From assembly GCF_003269035.1 (NCBI RefSeq), contig NZ_QLTK01000019.1:1-64000 (forward strand): a stretch of 64,000 nt of DNA. The letters run 5' to 3'. This document shows positions 53,575 to 62,672 of this stretch, piece by piece. Within the stretch, counting starts at the first letter, position 1, and each line of letters begins with the position of its first letter. Position numbers and translations under genes: made by a program. The notes beneath the pieces were generated by a model that searched no databases, had not been told where the DNA came from, and saw only the letters and a list, made by a program, of their open reading frames with translations. Source of the stretch: Paraburkholderia bryophila (GTDB lineage Bacteria; Pseudomonadota; Gammaproteobacteria; Burkholderiales; Burkholderiaceae).

Positions 53575-54642
53575 ATGCTGCTACTCAATCCAGGCCCGGT
53601 GACGCTCACCGAACGTGTCCGCAACAGCCTGCTGCAAACGGATCTCTGCCATCGCGAAAGCGAGTTTTTCGACTTGCAGGAAGAGGCGCGCACGCGTCTG
53701 GTCGATCTGTACGGCCTCGACGCGAACGAGTGGCAAGCGGTGCTGATGACCGGCTCCGGCACGGCTGCCGTCGAAAGCATGACCGCGGCGCTGGTGCCGC
53801 AAAACGGCAAACTGCTGGTGGTGGAAAACGGCGTGTACGGCGAGCGTATTTCGCAGATCGCCACGCAGTACGGCATCGCGCACGAGTCGCTCAAACACGA
53901 GTGGATGCAGGCGCCGGATCTCGCGAAGATCGCCGAACGCCTCGACGCCGACAAGGCGTTCACTCACCTCGCCGTGATTCATCACGAGACGACCACCGGC
54001 CGGCTGAACGATCTGACGGCGCTCGGCGCGCTGTGCCGTGAACGCGGATTGCGTTTGCTGGTGGATGGCGTCAGCAGCTTCGGCGCGGAAGCGATCGATT
54101 TCGCCGACAGCAGCCTCGACGCGGTCGCCGCCACGGCGAACAAATGTCTGCATGGCGTGCCGGGCGCGTCGTTCGTGCTGGTGCGGCGCGCGGCGCTCGA
54201 ACAGGCGGCGAGCCGCACGTACTATCTGGACCTCGGCCGTCTCGCGCGTTTGCAGGATCAGCGCAATACGCCGTTCACGCCGTCGGTGCACGCGTATTAC
54301 GCGCTCGTCGAAGCGCTGCGCGAACTCGCGGACGAAGGCGGCTGGCGCGCGCGCCACGCACGCTATGCGGCGCTCGCGGAGCAGGCGCGGGTAGGGCTGG
54401 CGGCGCGCGGCATGGACAGCGTGTTGCCGCCGGAGCAGTCGTCGGTGGTGCTGCGCGCGTATCGCCTGCCGGGCGGGATTGCGTATCCGCAATTGCACGA
54501 TGCGTTGAAGGCGCGCGGTTTCGTCATCTATGCAGGGCAGGGCGGGCTGTCGGCCGAACTGTTCCGCATTTCGACGATGGGCAATATTCACGCCGCCGAT
54601 ATCGACCGTCTGTTGCAGGGCTTCACCGAACTGATGCGTTGA
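53575..54642 (+). CDS. phnW: 2-aminoethylphosphonate transaminase
   Basis: 355 residues, class V aminotransferase. MLLLNPGPVTLTERVRNSLL and TGSGTAAVES are family marks, and Lys190 in ATANKCLHG would hold PLP. An AAGGAG ribosome site precedes it, 37 bases after aepY. In this context it aminates phosphonoacetaldehyde to 2-aminoethylphosphonate, finishing the pathway, rather than degrading AEP. No phosphonatase (phnX) is near, which supports a biosynthetic role. Confidence 0.9.
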   Translation: MLLLNPGPVTLTERVRNSLLQTDLCHRESEFFDLQEEARTRLVDLYGLDANEWQAVLMTGSGTAAVESMTAALVPQNGKLLVVENGVYGERISQIATQYGIAHESLKHEWMQAPDLAKIAERLDADKAFTHLAVIHHETTTGRLNDLTALGALCRERGLRLLVDGVSSFGAEAIDFADSSLDAVAATANKCLHGVPGASFVLVRRAALEQAASRTYYLDLGRLARLQDQRNTPFTPSVHAYYALVEALRELADEGGWRARHARYAALAEQARVGLAARGMDSVLPPEQSSVVLRAYRLPGGIAYPQLHDALKARGFVIYAGQGGLSAELFRISTMGNIHAADIDRLLQGFTELMR

Positions 54643-54714
54643 TTCGGGCCGCCGCCGCTGTTTGCGCGCGGCGGCTTGATGGGTGCCAGGTCGCGCCGCC
54701 GGCCATACGGTTCT

Positions 54715-54867
54715 CTACACCGGGTCCTTGTCCGGCGGCCCGTCGGGCCGCTGCGGTTCCTCGGGGTGATGGCCGGGCGACGGCGGCACCAGCGGATCGG
54801 CCTCGGGGTCGCGATTCGGATCGGCGTTGGGATCGGGAATCGGACTGGTATGCATGTCATAGCTCAT
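54715..54867 (-). CDS. Small Pro/Asp-rich hypothetical protein (50 residues)
   Basis: The ATG at MSYDMHTSPIPDPN follows GAGGTGAC. The product is strongly acidic and proline-rich with repeated DPN/DPD-like turns, so probably disordered. No family is recognised. It sits between convergent phnW and the PIG-L gene. Confidence 0.55.
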   Translation of the reverse strand: MSYDMHTSPIPDPNADPNRDPEADPLVPPSPGHHPEEPQRPDGPPDKDPV

Positions 54868-55009
54868 GGCGTCACCTCGTGGTTGAGCGATGCGCGAGCC
54901 GGCTGACACCTAACGACTCGACTAACGGTCGACGTTCGACCGCGGCCGCGCCTCGCGCCGGCTGTTCTTTCCTCTTCAAGCCTGGACGTTTGCACGTCGG
55001 CCTGTCCGC

Positions 55010-55714
55010 TTACTTTCTGACCCGACGCCCCACGCTCAACTGCCAATAACGTTCGGTGGCGAAGACGTCGTCGTAATTGCCCGCGCCGAATGCCTGCAAC
55101 TGGCTTCCATACGCATTGACCGCTTCGCGTTTGAGTTGCGCGCGACGCTGGACGTCGATCGTATGGCCGGCGCTCGGCTGCGCCGGCGTGGCGACCACGC
55201 CGCGCTGCACGAGATCGGCGAGGCGCGCCTGCACGACGCCGGGCGTGCGCCGATGAATTGCTTCCTCGTAACCGAACCATTCCAGATGCGACAGACGCGG
55301 CAGGATTTCGCAGCAGGCTTCGAAAACCCGCACGTGGTCGTCGTGATGCAGACCGAGCGGCATCAGCAAGGTGTTCGCGGTGGTGCGGTAAATGGTTTCT
55401 TCCAGCGCCGCCGCCAGTTTGGAGATCGACGGCGAGTCGCGATACTGGCCGTCGCGGAACGGCATGCGCAGTGGAATCGCGTCGAGCACCTCGAGCGCGA
55501 GGTTGTCTTCGAGCGTGCGCGCATGGATGGCTTGATATGCGCCCGTGAAACCCGACTTTTCATCCCATTCGGTATGCATCTCCTGCTCGGGCGGCGCGGC
55601 GAAGACGGTACAGATCGCCGTGTCGGGATGGGCGGCGAGGAGTTCGCCGCAACTGAAGACAGCGTCGTCGAAATGAGGCGAGACGATGAACAGGCGTGGG
55701 CTGGTTTCGCTCAT
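55010..55714 (-). CDS. PIG-L/LmbE-family N-acetylglucosaminyl deacetylase
   Basis: 234 residues from the ATG at MSETSPRL. The zinc site appears as PHFDDAVFSC (residues 13-22) and HHDDH. Family members remove acetyl groups from GlcNAc-containing glycolipids or cofactors. It lies 370 bases past phnW on the other strand. A free amine or AEP-bearing glycan is a possible context, but co-function is inference. Confidence 0.85.
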   Translation of the reverse strand: MSETSPRLFIVSPHFDDAVFSCGELLAAHPDTAICTVFAAPPEQEMHTEWDEKSGFTGAYQAIHARTLEDNLALEVLDAIPLRMPFRDGQYRDSPSISKLAAALEETIYRTTANTLLMPLGLHHDDHVRVFEACCEILPRLSHLEWFGYEEAIHRRTPGVVQARLADLVQRGVVATPAQPSAGHTIDVQRRAQLKREAVNAYGSQLQAFGAGNYDDVFATERYWQLSVGRRVRK

Positions 55715-56018
55715 GGGACGTGGAGTGGTTTCAGGGGCGCCTGCCCGGTGCGGGGCGCTGGCGTGACGGTCATGCGGTGTTGCGCGTGAGCGCGGTATTA
55801 GCGCGGCGTGGAAATCGCGGCGTCTCATCAGCTTAGGCGGAAACGGCGAGATTTGCGTGGCCGTTGTGGCTAGCGCAAGCGGTGTGCCTGGGTGGCATGA
55901 GCGGGTGTGGCCTCCCGTAGCGGCTCACCTTGAAGTGATCGTCTACTCCTGAATTGACTCACCTTTGCTGGTGGTGCGGTGGGCCGGTTCGGCATCGATG
56001 AGCGGGCGGCTAGGGTGT
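55715..56018. other. 304-base gap without a gene
   Basis: I see no gene, repeat or clear terminator here. The lead part may carry the promoter of the PIG-L gene. Confidence 0.4.
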
Positions 56019-57515
56019 CTAACGGCAACACGACGTTCCTTCAGCGGCCAACTCCGCCGCACGCCTGAACGCGCTCACGATCGCCGCGACGATATCCTCG
56101 CGCAACCGTGCATCGGCGGTTCTCAGCGCGTACGACGGATGCCACGTCGGCACGATCAGGCGCCCGTCTCGCGCAATGGTCTGCCCGAGGTATTCCGACA
56201 GGTTGACGTGCGCGCCGCTCAGCGCTTTCAGCGCGGTCGCGCCGAGCGTCACGACCACGCGCGGCCCGATCTGCGCCAGTTCCCGATCCAGCCAGTACTG
56301 GCAAGCCTCGACCTCGCGTGGCGCGGGCGTGCGATGAATCCGCTGCTGGTCGAGCGTCTCCCATTTGTAATGCTTGACCGCATAGGTCAGGTACAACGCC
56401 GAGCGTTCGAGACCGGCACGCGCGAGCACGGTATCGAGCAACTGACCGGCGGGTCCGGTGAACGGCTCGCCGTGCTGGTTCTCGTACTCGCCGGGCTGTT
56501 CGCCGACCACCATGAGCGCCGCCCGAGCCGGCCCGGCGCCCGCGACCGCCTGTTTCGCGTTGCGCCATAACGCGCAGCGCCGGCAGGTGGCGAGCGGGCC
56601 GGTCGGCTCGCGCAACGGTGGCGTCACCGCGGAATATTCGATGGGCGGCCGCTCCGGCACGGTGACGACGCTGCTCTGCGCGCCGAGACGGCTGCGTTCG
56701 CGCGCGAGGCGGGCGGGCAACGGTGGGCCGGCCGCCGGCGTGCGCCAGTAACGCAGCGGCACCGGCGCCGGTTCGGCGTTGAAGGCGCGGGCGTAACAGG
56801 CGAGCCACAGCGCCTCGGTGGGTTCGCTGGTGATCGCTTCGCCGGTCATGGCGCTGGCGGGTAAGGCGTGAGCGGCTTCGGTGCTTTCCTCGGTGGCCGG
56901 GCGGCCGATCCGCAGCAGCATGCCGTTCCAGAACGCCGCGCCCTGCGGCGTGGCCAGCATCCATGTGGAATCGCCCATGCGCTTGCCGAAGTACGCGGCG
57001 GCGTGTTCCAGCAAATCGTGACGCGGCTCGTACCAGCCGACGAACTCCGGCAGTCCCATTGACGGATCGCGACGGCGGAATAGCGTGAGCGCCACCAGGT
57101 CTTCGCTTTCCTGGTCGACCGACTGCATGCGGTGCGCGAGTTGAGCGCCGTCGGGGTCGTCGAGGGCGATGACCTGGCGCTCGCCATGAGTCCAGCGCCA
57201 GAGGATCCGGTAAAGAAGCGCCCAGCGGTCGGGCGCACGGTAGCAGGCGGCCGCTTTCAAGCGCGACAGCAGTTCGCGTGGGATGGCGGCTGGGACGGCA
57301 GCGCCCGAATTCGCCGACGTAGCCACCACGTCTGCCGTGCCAACCGTCGCCGCGTGCGTCGTTTCTTGCCCTGCTTCTGAAGAACCACCGCCCTGCGCGG
57401 CGTCGCCTTCCAGTTCGACCCAGTCGATCTGCGCCGGCTCGATCTCCTGGCGCAGCACGGCTCGCGCCGCGCGGCGCCAGGCGGCAAAAGACGGTTCGAT
57501 TGAAATGCGGTTCAT
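56019..57515 (-). CDS. DUF4130-UdgX fusion (uracil-DNA binding/repair protein), SOS-controlled
   Basis: 498 residues. The first half matches DUF4130 (TIGR03915 family), an accessory to DNA repair. The second half is uracil-DNA glycosylase family 4/UdgX: GEQPGEYENQ, and QQRIHRTP at 390-397 with His394 at the place of the UdgX cross-linking histidine. Paired cysteines (LATCRRCALWR) fit the 4Fe-4S cluster. UdgX binds uracil in DNA covalently. A LexA box lies 12 bases upstream of the ATG, so it is damage-induced. Confidence 0.88.
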   Translation of the reverse strand: MNRISIEPSFAAWRRAARAVLRQEIEPAQIDWVELEGDAAQGGGSSEAGQETTHAATVGTADVVATSANSGAAVPAAIPRELLSRLKAAACYRAPDRWALLYRILWRWTHGERQVIALDDPDGAQLAHRMQSVDQESEDLVALTLFRRRDPSMGLPEFVGWYEPRHDLLEHAAAYFGKRMGDSTWMLATPQGAAFWNGMLLRIGRPATEESTEAAHALPASAMTGEAITSEPTEALWLACYARAFNAEPAPVPLRYWRTPAAGPPLPARLARERSRLGAQSSVVTVPERPPIEYSAVTPPLREPTGPLATCRRCALWRNAKQAVAGAGPARAALMVVGEQPGEYENQHGEPFTGPAGQLLDTVLARAGLERSALYLTYAVKHYKWETLDQQRIHRTPAPREVEACQYWLDRELAQIGPRVVVTLGATALKALSGAHVNLSEYLGQTIARDGRLIVPTWHPSYALRTADARLREDIVAAIVSAFRRAAELAAEGTSCCR

Positions 57516-57527
57516 ACGGGCAAAATA

Positions 57528-57543
57528 CTGTACGGATATACAG
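57528..57543 (-). promoter_or_regulatory. LexA (SOS) box
   Basis: CTGTACGGATATACAG fits CTGT-N8-ACAG exactly and lies 12 bases from the ATG of the DUF4130-UdgX gene, the right place for LexA repression. It shares most of its sequence with the box at 43569. Confidence 0.82.
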
Positions 57544-57575
57544 TATCCGTCTAAACCCCCACGAAGATCAAGCCA

Positions 57576-58163
57576 CTAGATTCTGAGCAGATCGTCTGGC
57601 GTATCGACGTCCCGCAAAATACCCGGATCGTCGACGTCCAGTCGCGTCACTCGTTGCGACATCAACAAAGCGCGCGCGCCGGTATCGCCGTCGAGCCTCA
57701 GCAATGCATCGCGATGTTCGATCCCGAAGCCAACGGGATGCCCCCGCTGCCCCTGGTAGAACGGCGCGACCAGCGATGCTCCGCCATCGAGCGAGTGGGC
57801 CACGGCCTCGATCGTGGCGGTGGCGATGCGCGGCATATCTGCCAGCGCGACGATCCAGCCTTCGGAATCGTCGCTGGCCTCGATGCCGGCGGCGAGGCTC
57901 GCGCCCATGCCGCGCTCGGCGTCGGCGGCGAACACCACGTCGCAACCGGCGTCGTTCAGCAGTCGCGCGAGCGCGTCCGAACCCGGCCGCACCACCGCGA
58001 GCACCCGCGTGACCACCCGCAGCAGTCGATGCGCGGCTTCATGTGCGACCGGCGTGCCGTCGGGCATGCGGGCCAACAGTTTGTTGTGCAGGCCCTCGGG
58101 ATCGAAACGGGAGCCGAAGCCGGCGGCGAGCAACACGCCAGTGGCAAGTGAGGCGTAGGCCAT
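57576..58163 (-). CDS. MocA-like molybdopterin cytidylyltransferase
   Basis: 195 residues from the ATG at MAYASLATG. GVLLAAGFGSRFDPEG is the nucleotidyltransferase signature. MocA adds CMP to molybdopterin, giving the cofactor used by xanthine-dehydrogenase-family enzymes. It is immediately downstream of the PaoABC-type genes on the same strand, which use that cofactor, so it probably serves them. Confidence 0.85.
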   Translation of the reverse strand: MAYASLATGVLLAAGFGSRFDPEGLHNKLLARMPDGTPVAHEAAHRLLRVVTRVLAVVRPGSDALARLLNDAGCDVVFAADAERGMGASLAAGIEASDDSEGWIVALADMPRIATATIEAVAHSLDGGASLVAPFYQGQRGHPVGFGIEHRDALLRLDGDTGARALLMSQRVTRLDVDDPGILRDVDTPDDLLRI

Positions 58164-58296
58164 GGGCGGGCACCGGTAGAAAGAATGAGACCGATTGTGC
58201 GATGCAACCCAGGCACAGGCAAGCGCCAATGCATACGCATGGCGCTTGCTGTCTAAATTCACACGGCTATCGTCGAGGCTCGCCGCTGCGCGAGCC

Positions 58297-60519
58297 TCAC
58301 ACCTGCAGCGCGCCCATCACCTTATCGAGCGTGACCGGTAAATCGCGCACCCGTACCCCCGTCGCGTGATACACCGCATTCGCGATCGCGGCTGGTACGC
58401 CGGTAATGCCGATCTCGCCGATGCCGCGTACGCCGAGCGAGTTGATATACGGATCGGGCCGGTCGATAAACGTAATGTCGAGCGCGCCGATATCCGCATT
58501 TACCGGCACGTGGTACTCGGCGAGATTCGCGTTGGTGAAGCGACCGTAGCGCGTATCGAGCAGGGTTTCCTCCTGCAGCGCCGCGCCGATTCCCCAGACG
58601 ATGCCGCCCATCAACTGACTGCGCGCTGTCTTCAGGTTCAGCACACGGCCCACGTCGTACGCGGCCACGACGCGCGGCACGCGAATCGTGCCCAGTTCGG
58701 CGTCGACATGCACCTCGACGAACACCGCGCCGAACGAGTGAAACGAGTACTTCTGCTTTTCGTCGCCGGGTTTGACGGTCGAGGTCGCCTCGATCGGCTT
58801 GCCGCCCGAACGTGCGATGATCGCCGCCGCCGGATCGCGTTTGCCCGGCTGCGAACGGCTCGTCACCCAGCCGTCGATCACCGTGATGTCCTCGAGCGCG
58901 ATGCCGTACACGGGCGAAGCCTCGTCGGCGAGCGCCAGCGTGATCAGCTGGCTGCGCGCCTGGTTGGCTGCGTCGCGCACGGCCGGCGACACGCTCGCCG
59001 CCGATTGCGAACCGCCCGACACCGGCGCGCGCGGCAGCGAAGAATCGCCGAGCGCGAAGTGGATGTGCTCGGGCGCGAAGCCGAGCGCATCGGCGGCGAC
59101 CTGGGTCATCACGGTGTAGGTGCCGGTACCGAGATCCTGCGTGCCGGAGGCGACCATCGCGGTGCCGTCCGGCAGAATCCGCGCTATCGCCGCCGCTTCG
59201 CTGCGATTGGCCGGGTACGTCGCGGTCGCCATGCCGAGGCCGATCAACGCGTTGCCGTCGCACATGGAACGCGGCGCGGCGCTGCGCCGCGACCAGCCGA
59301 ATTTTTGCGCACCGATCTGATAGCACTCGCGCAGCGACTTACCCGACCATGGCTTGTTTTCCTGCGGATCGGCTTCGGCGTAATTCTTCAGGCGCAAAGC
59401 GAGCGGGTCCATGTGCAGCGCGACCGCGAGTTCGTCCATGGCCGATTCGAGCGCGAACGAACCGGTGGTCTCGCCCGGCGCGCGCATGAAGGTCGGCGTG
59501 CCGAGGTTGAGCGGCACGATGCGGTGCGTGGTGACCTGGTTGGGCACCGCGTACAGCATGCGCGTGACCATGCAGCAGGTCTCGGTCCAGTCTTCGATCA
59601 CGGAGGTATTCGACAGGCTGTCGTGACGCATGGCGGTCAGCGTGCCGTCGGGGCGCGCGGCCAGAATGAAACGCTGCTCGGTGTGCGGCCGCGCGCCGAC
59701 CGGGCCGAACATTTGCGGCCGTTCGAGCGCGAGCCGCACCGGCCGCCCGGTCTGCCGCGCGGCCATCGCGCACAACGACACATGCGACCACGACGAGCCC
59801 TTGCAACCAAAGCCGCCGCCGACGAACGGCGAGATCACGCGCACGTCGGCGGGCGACATGCCGAACGTTTTGGCGATGGCTTGCGCCGCGCTGCTCACCC
59901 CCTGCGTGGCGTCGTAGAGCGTGAGTTGCGGACCGTCCCAACGCGCCATCGTGGCGTGCGGCTCCATCGGGTTGTGATGTTCGATCGGCGTGGTGTAAGT
60001 CGCGTCGACCCGCACGGCGCCGCTGCGCATGCCGTCGTCGAAACTGCCGCGCTGCGTATCGGTTTGCCTGCCTTGCGGCCGGTCCGGCGCGTGCGCGTTC
60101 GGTTTCGCCTGCGTGAAGTCGACGGTCGCCGCACTGCTCTGGTAGGTGATGCGCAACTGGCGCGCGGCATCGGTGGCATGTTCGAGCGTATCGGCGACCA
60201 CCACCGCGACCGGCTCGTTGCTGTAGTGAACCTCGTTGTCCTGCAGCAGCGACAGACGCCGCCCAGCGGGCGGCGCAAGCGCCGGCTTGCCGCCGTTCGG
60301 CAGACGCGGCGCGTTCTGATAGGTCATCACCAGCAGCACGCCGGGCAAAGCCTGCGCGCGGCTTGCGTCGATCGACGCAATCGTGCCGCGCGCAATCGTG
60401 CTGGTCACGAGCACCGCATGCGCGAGACGCGCTTCGGGAAATTCGGCGGCGTAGCGCGCTTCGCCGGTCACTTTGAGCAGACCGTCGATCCGGTCGACCG
60501 GTTGTCCGATCAGATTCAT
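58297..60519 (-). CDS. paoC: Molybdenum-binding subunit of a PaoABC-type aldehyde oxidoreductase
   Basis: 740 residues from the ATG at MNLIGQPVDRIDGL. It binds molybdopterin cytosine dinucleotide. NPMEPHATMARW and the VRGIGEIGITGVPAAIANAV C-terminus are signatures of the xanthine dehydrogenase family; the glutamate in the last segment is the catalytic base. It overlaps paoB by four bases. It oxidises aldehydes to acids in the periplasm, in complex with the two subunits upstream. Confidence 0.9.
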   Translation of the reverse strand: MNLIGQPVDRIDGLLKVTGEARYAAEFPEARLAHAVLVTSTIARGTIASIDASRAQALPGVLLVMTYQNAPRLPNGGKPALAPPAGRRLSLLQDNEVHYSNEPVAVVVADTLEHATDAARQLRITYQSSAATVDFTQAKPNAHAPDRPQGRQTDTQRGSFDDGMRSGAVRVDATYTTPIEHHNPMEPHATMARWDGPQLTLYDATQGVSSAAQAIAKTFGMSPADVRVISPFVGGGFGCKGSSWSHVSLCAMAARQTGRPVRLALERPQMFGPVGARPHTEQRFILAARPDGTLTAMRHDSLSNTSVIEDWTETCCMVTRMLYAVPNQVTTHRIVPLNLGTPTFMRAPGETTGSFALESAMDELAVALHMDPLALRLKNYAEADPQENKPWSGKSLRECYQIGAQKFGWSRRSAAPRSMCDGNALIGLGMATATYPANRSEAAAIARILPDGTAMVASGTQDLGTGTYTVMTQVAADALGFAPEHIHFALGDSSLPRAPVSGGSQSAASVSPAVRDAANQARSQLITLALADEASPVYGIALEDITVIDGWVTSRSQPGKRDPAAAIIARSGGKPIEATSTVKPGDEKQKYSFHSFGAVFVEVHVDAELGTIRVPRVVAAYDVGRVLNLKTARSQLMGGIVWGIGAALQEETLLDTRYGRFTNANLAEYHVPVNADIGALDITFIDRPDPYINSLGVRGIGEIGITGVPAAIANAVYHATGVRVRDLPVTLDKVMGALQV

Positions 60520-61517
60520 ACGACACCTCCCGCACGGCCGGCGGCCTGATTCACGGCACGCACGATCGCGCGCTGCGCGAGTTGCACCTTGAAGCGATTG
60601 TCGCGTTGCGGACGCGCATCGCGTAAAGCGGCGGCGGCCGCATTGCGCAGCGTGTCCTGCGTGAGCGTCTGGCCGTTGAGCAACTGTTCCGCCGCGCCCG
60701 CGCGCCACGGTTTATGCGCGACGCCGCCGAGAGCGATACGCGCGCTGCTCACCCGATCGCCGTCCATCTGCAAAGCGGCCGCCACCGACACCAGCGCGAA
60801 TGCGTAACTGGCGCGGTCACGCACTTTCAGATAATGCGCGTGGCTGCTGAAGAGCGGCGGCGGCAGATCGACGGCGGTGATCAATTCGCCCGGCTGCAAG
60901 GTCGTATCGACATCGGGACGATCGCCCGGCAGTCGATGAAATTCGGCGAACGGAATCGCGCGTTCGCCGGCCGGACCGCTGACGCGGACCACCGCATCGA
61001 GCGCCGCGAGCGCGACGCTCATGTCGGACGGATTCACGGCAATGCACTGCGCGCTCGCACCGAGAATCGCGTGTGTGCGGTTCAGACCGTCGAGCGCCGC
61101 GCAGCCGCTGCCCGGCACGCGCTTGTTGCACTGCGTGAAGGCCGTGTCGTAAAAGTAACCGCAGCGGGTGCGCTGCAGCAGATTGCCGCCGACGGTCGCC
61201 ATGTTGCGCAGTTGCGATGACGCGCCCGCCAGCAATGCTTGCGAAAGCAACGGGTATTGCTCGCGCACCAGCGCGTGATTGGCCGCGTCGCTATTGCGTA
61301 CCAGCGCGCCGATCCGAATGCCGCCGCCGGGCTGCGTCGAGATCGTGTCGAGTCCGCCGATATGCGTGATATCGATCAGCCGCAGCGGCCGTGCCACGCC
61401 GCCCTTCATCAGGTCGAGCAGATTGGTGCCGCCGCCGATGAACACCGCGCCCGGCTGCTGCGCCGCGCGCACGGCGCCGGCGATGTCGCCGGCGCGTTCG
61501 TAAGAGATCGCATCCAT
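60516..61517 (-). CDS. paoB: FAD-binding subunit of a PaoABC-type aldehyde oxidoreductase
   Basis: 333 residues after AAGGAG. FIGGGTNLLDLMKGG and ATVGGNLLQRTRC are the FAD-binding motifs of the CoxM-like domain. Cys-rich CGYFYD and CNKRVPGSGCAA suggest the extra 4Fe-4S cluster seen in PaoB. It links the iron-sulfur subunit to the molybdenum subunit. Confidence 0.9.
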   Translation of the reverse strand: MDAISYERAGDIAGAVRAAQQPGAVFIGGGTNLLDLMKGGVARPLRLIDITHIGGLDTISTQPGGGIRIGALVRNSDAANHALVREQYPLLSQALLAGASSQLRNMATVGGNLLQRTRCGYFYDTAFTQCNKRVPGSGCAALDGLNRTHAILGASAQCIAVNPSDMSVALAALDAVVRVSGPAGERAIPFAEFHRLPGDRPDVDTTLQPGELITAVDLPPPLFSSHAHYLKVRDRASYAFALVSVAAALQMDGDRVSSARIALGGVAHKPWRAGAAEQLLNGQTLTQDTLRNAAAAALRDARPQRDNRFKVQLAQRAIVRAVNQAAGRAGGVV

Positions 61518-61530
61518 GCTGGTCGCTCCT

Positions 61531-62331
61531 TTACGCGTTGCGCTGGGGGTTGTCTTGCAACGGGCCTTGCACTTGGCCTTGAAGCTGGCCTTGAAGCGGG
61601 CCAGTCGCTGCGTTGCCGGTCTGGCCACCGCCGTCGTGCACCGCGCGCACTGCGGCGACGATGTTCGCGTACGCGCCGCAGCGGCAGATATTGCCGCTCA
61701 TGCGCTCGCGGATTTCCGCGTCGGAGAGTTGCGGGGGACGGTTGCGGACATCGGCGCTGACGGTGCTGGCCGTGCCGTTGCGGAATTCGTCGAGCAGGGC
61801 AGTCGCGGAACACAACTGCCCGGGCGTACAGTAGCCGCACTGAAACGCGTCGTGTTCGATGAACGCGCGTTGCATGGGACTCAAAACGCCGTTAGTGGCG
61901 AGACCTTCAACGGTCGTGATCTGCTCGCCTTCGTGCATGACTGCCAGCGTCAGACACGAGTTGATACGGCGCCCGTCGGCGAGCACCGTGCAGGCGCCGC
62001 ATTGGCCGCGGTCGCAACCTTTCTTCGTGCCCATCAGCCCCGCGTATTCACGCAACGCGTCGAGCAGGGTGACGCGCGCTTCGAGTTGCAGCGTGTAAGT
62101 GCGGCCGTTGACGGTCAACGTGACCGGCCGCGGCGGCACGGCTTGCCGCATTGGAGCAGGCGGTGCGACCGGTGTCTGCGTTTGCGCGCGCAAATGTGGC
62201 GCGGCGCCGACCGTCGCGGCAGCGGCGGCGGTTTGCAGAAAGCGGCGACGTGAAGGTTGATCGGGCGTGGGTTGATCGGGTGTGGCGGCGGGTGCGCCGC
62301 TCGAATCCGGATGATCGGTATGCGTGGGCAT
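61531..62331 (-). CDS. paoA: 2Fe-2S subunit of a PaoABC-type aldehyde oxidoreductase, Tat-exported
   Basis: 266 residues. RRRFLQTAAAAATVG (about residues 28-42) is a twin-arginine signal, so the whole folded complex is carried to the periplasm. The plant-type [2Fe-2S] site is GCDRGQCGACTV, and the second is CGYCTPGQ with CRCG. The C-terminus is a four-copy GxxQ repeat encoded by a 12-bp tandem repeat. It is the first gene of the three-gene operon. Confidence 0.9.
   Translation of the reverse strand: MPTHTDHPDSSGAPAATPDQPTPDQPSRRRFLQTAAAAATVGAAPHLRAQTQTPVAPPAPMRQAVPPRPVTLTVNGRTYTLQLEARVTLLDALREYAGLMGTKKGCDRGQCGACTVLADGRRINSCLTLAVMHEGEQITTVEGLATNGVLSPMQRAFIEHDAFQCGYCTPGQLCSATALLDEFRNGTASTVSADVRNRPPQLSDAEIRERMSGNICRCGAYANIVAAVRAVHDGGGQTGNAATGPLQGQLQGQVQGPLQDNPQRNA
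61555..61602 (-). repeat. 12-bp tandem repeat x4 inside paoA
   Basis: Units such as TTGAAGCTGGCC and TTGAAGCGGGCC repeat four times (imperfectly). They encode GPLQ/GQLQ/GQVQ/GPLQ at the end of the protein, an in-frame copy-number repeat. Confidence 0.75.
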
Positions 62332-62672
62332 GACGTTTTGTCGACTCCATTGAAAGGTCAATGCAGGCTGGCGAAGCGTCGAACTCCGAAGCGTCGCGAT
62401 CCAACGGATACCGTGCAGCAATTTGGATGCCGTTGCGAGTACAACGGTATGGGAAAAATGCGGGGACAGCAAAGCGAATCTCGCCGGCCGGCGATCGGTG
62501 GATGCCGGCGCCGAGCGTGGAACGCAGCGCCCGAGCGCGCCCTTCGGCGATGCCTGGCGTTTCGCGCACTACAGTTTTGCGCATTCGGCTCTGAATCGCC
62601 GGGTACGGGCGATGCGTCAGCAACGGCATCAACGGCACCAACGGGCAAGTTCATACGCCAGAAGGAGAACTC
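62332..62672. promoter_or_regulatory. Divergent region between paoA and the small plus-strand gene
   Basis: 341 bases hold the promoter of the Pao operon (minus) and that of the 72-residue gene (plus), but I cannot name the boxes. Open frames here are shadows. Confidence 0.4.

Noticed and set aside
58262..58300. Hairpin after paoC as terminator
   Set aside because: GAGGCTCGC/GCGAGCCTC pair well, but no T-tract follows on the minus strand; likely ordinary stem.
58366..60549. 727-codon plus-strand ORF opposite paoC
   Set aside because: Shadow frame of a clear xanthine dehydrogenase-family gene.
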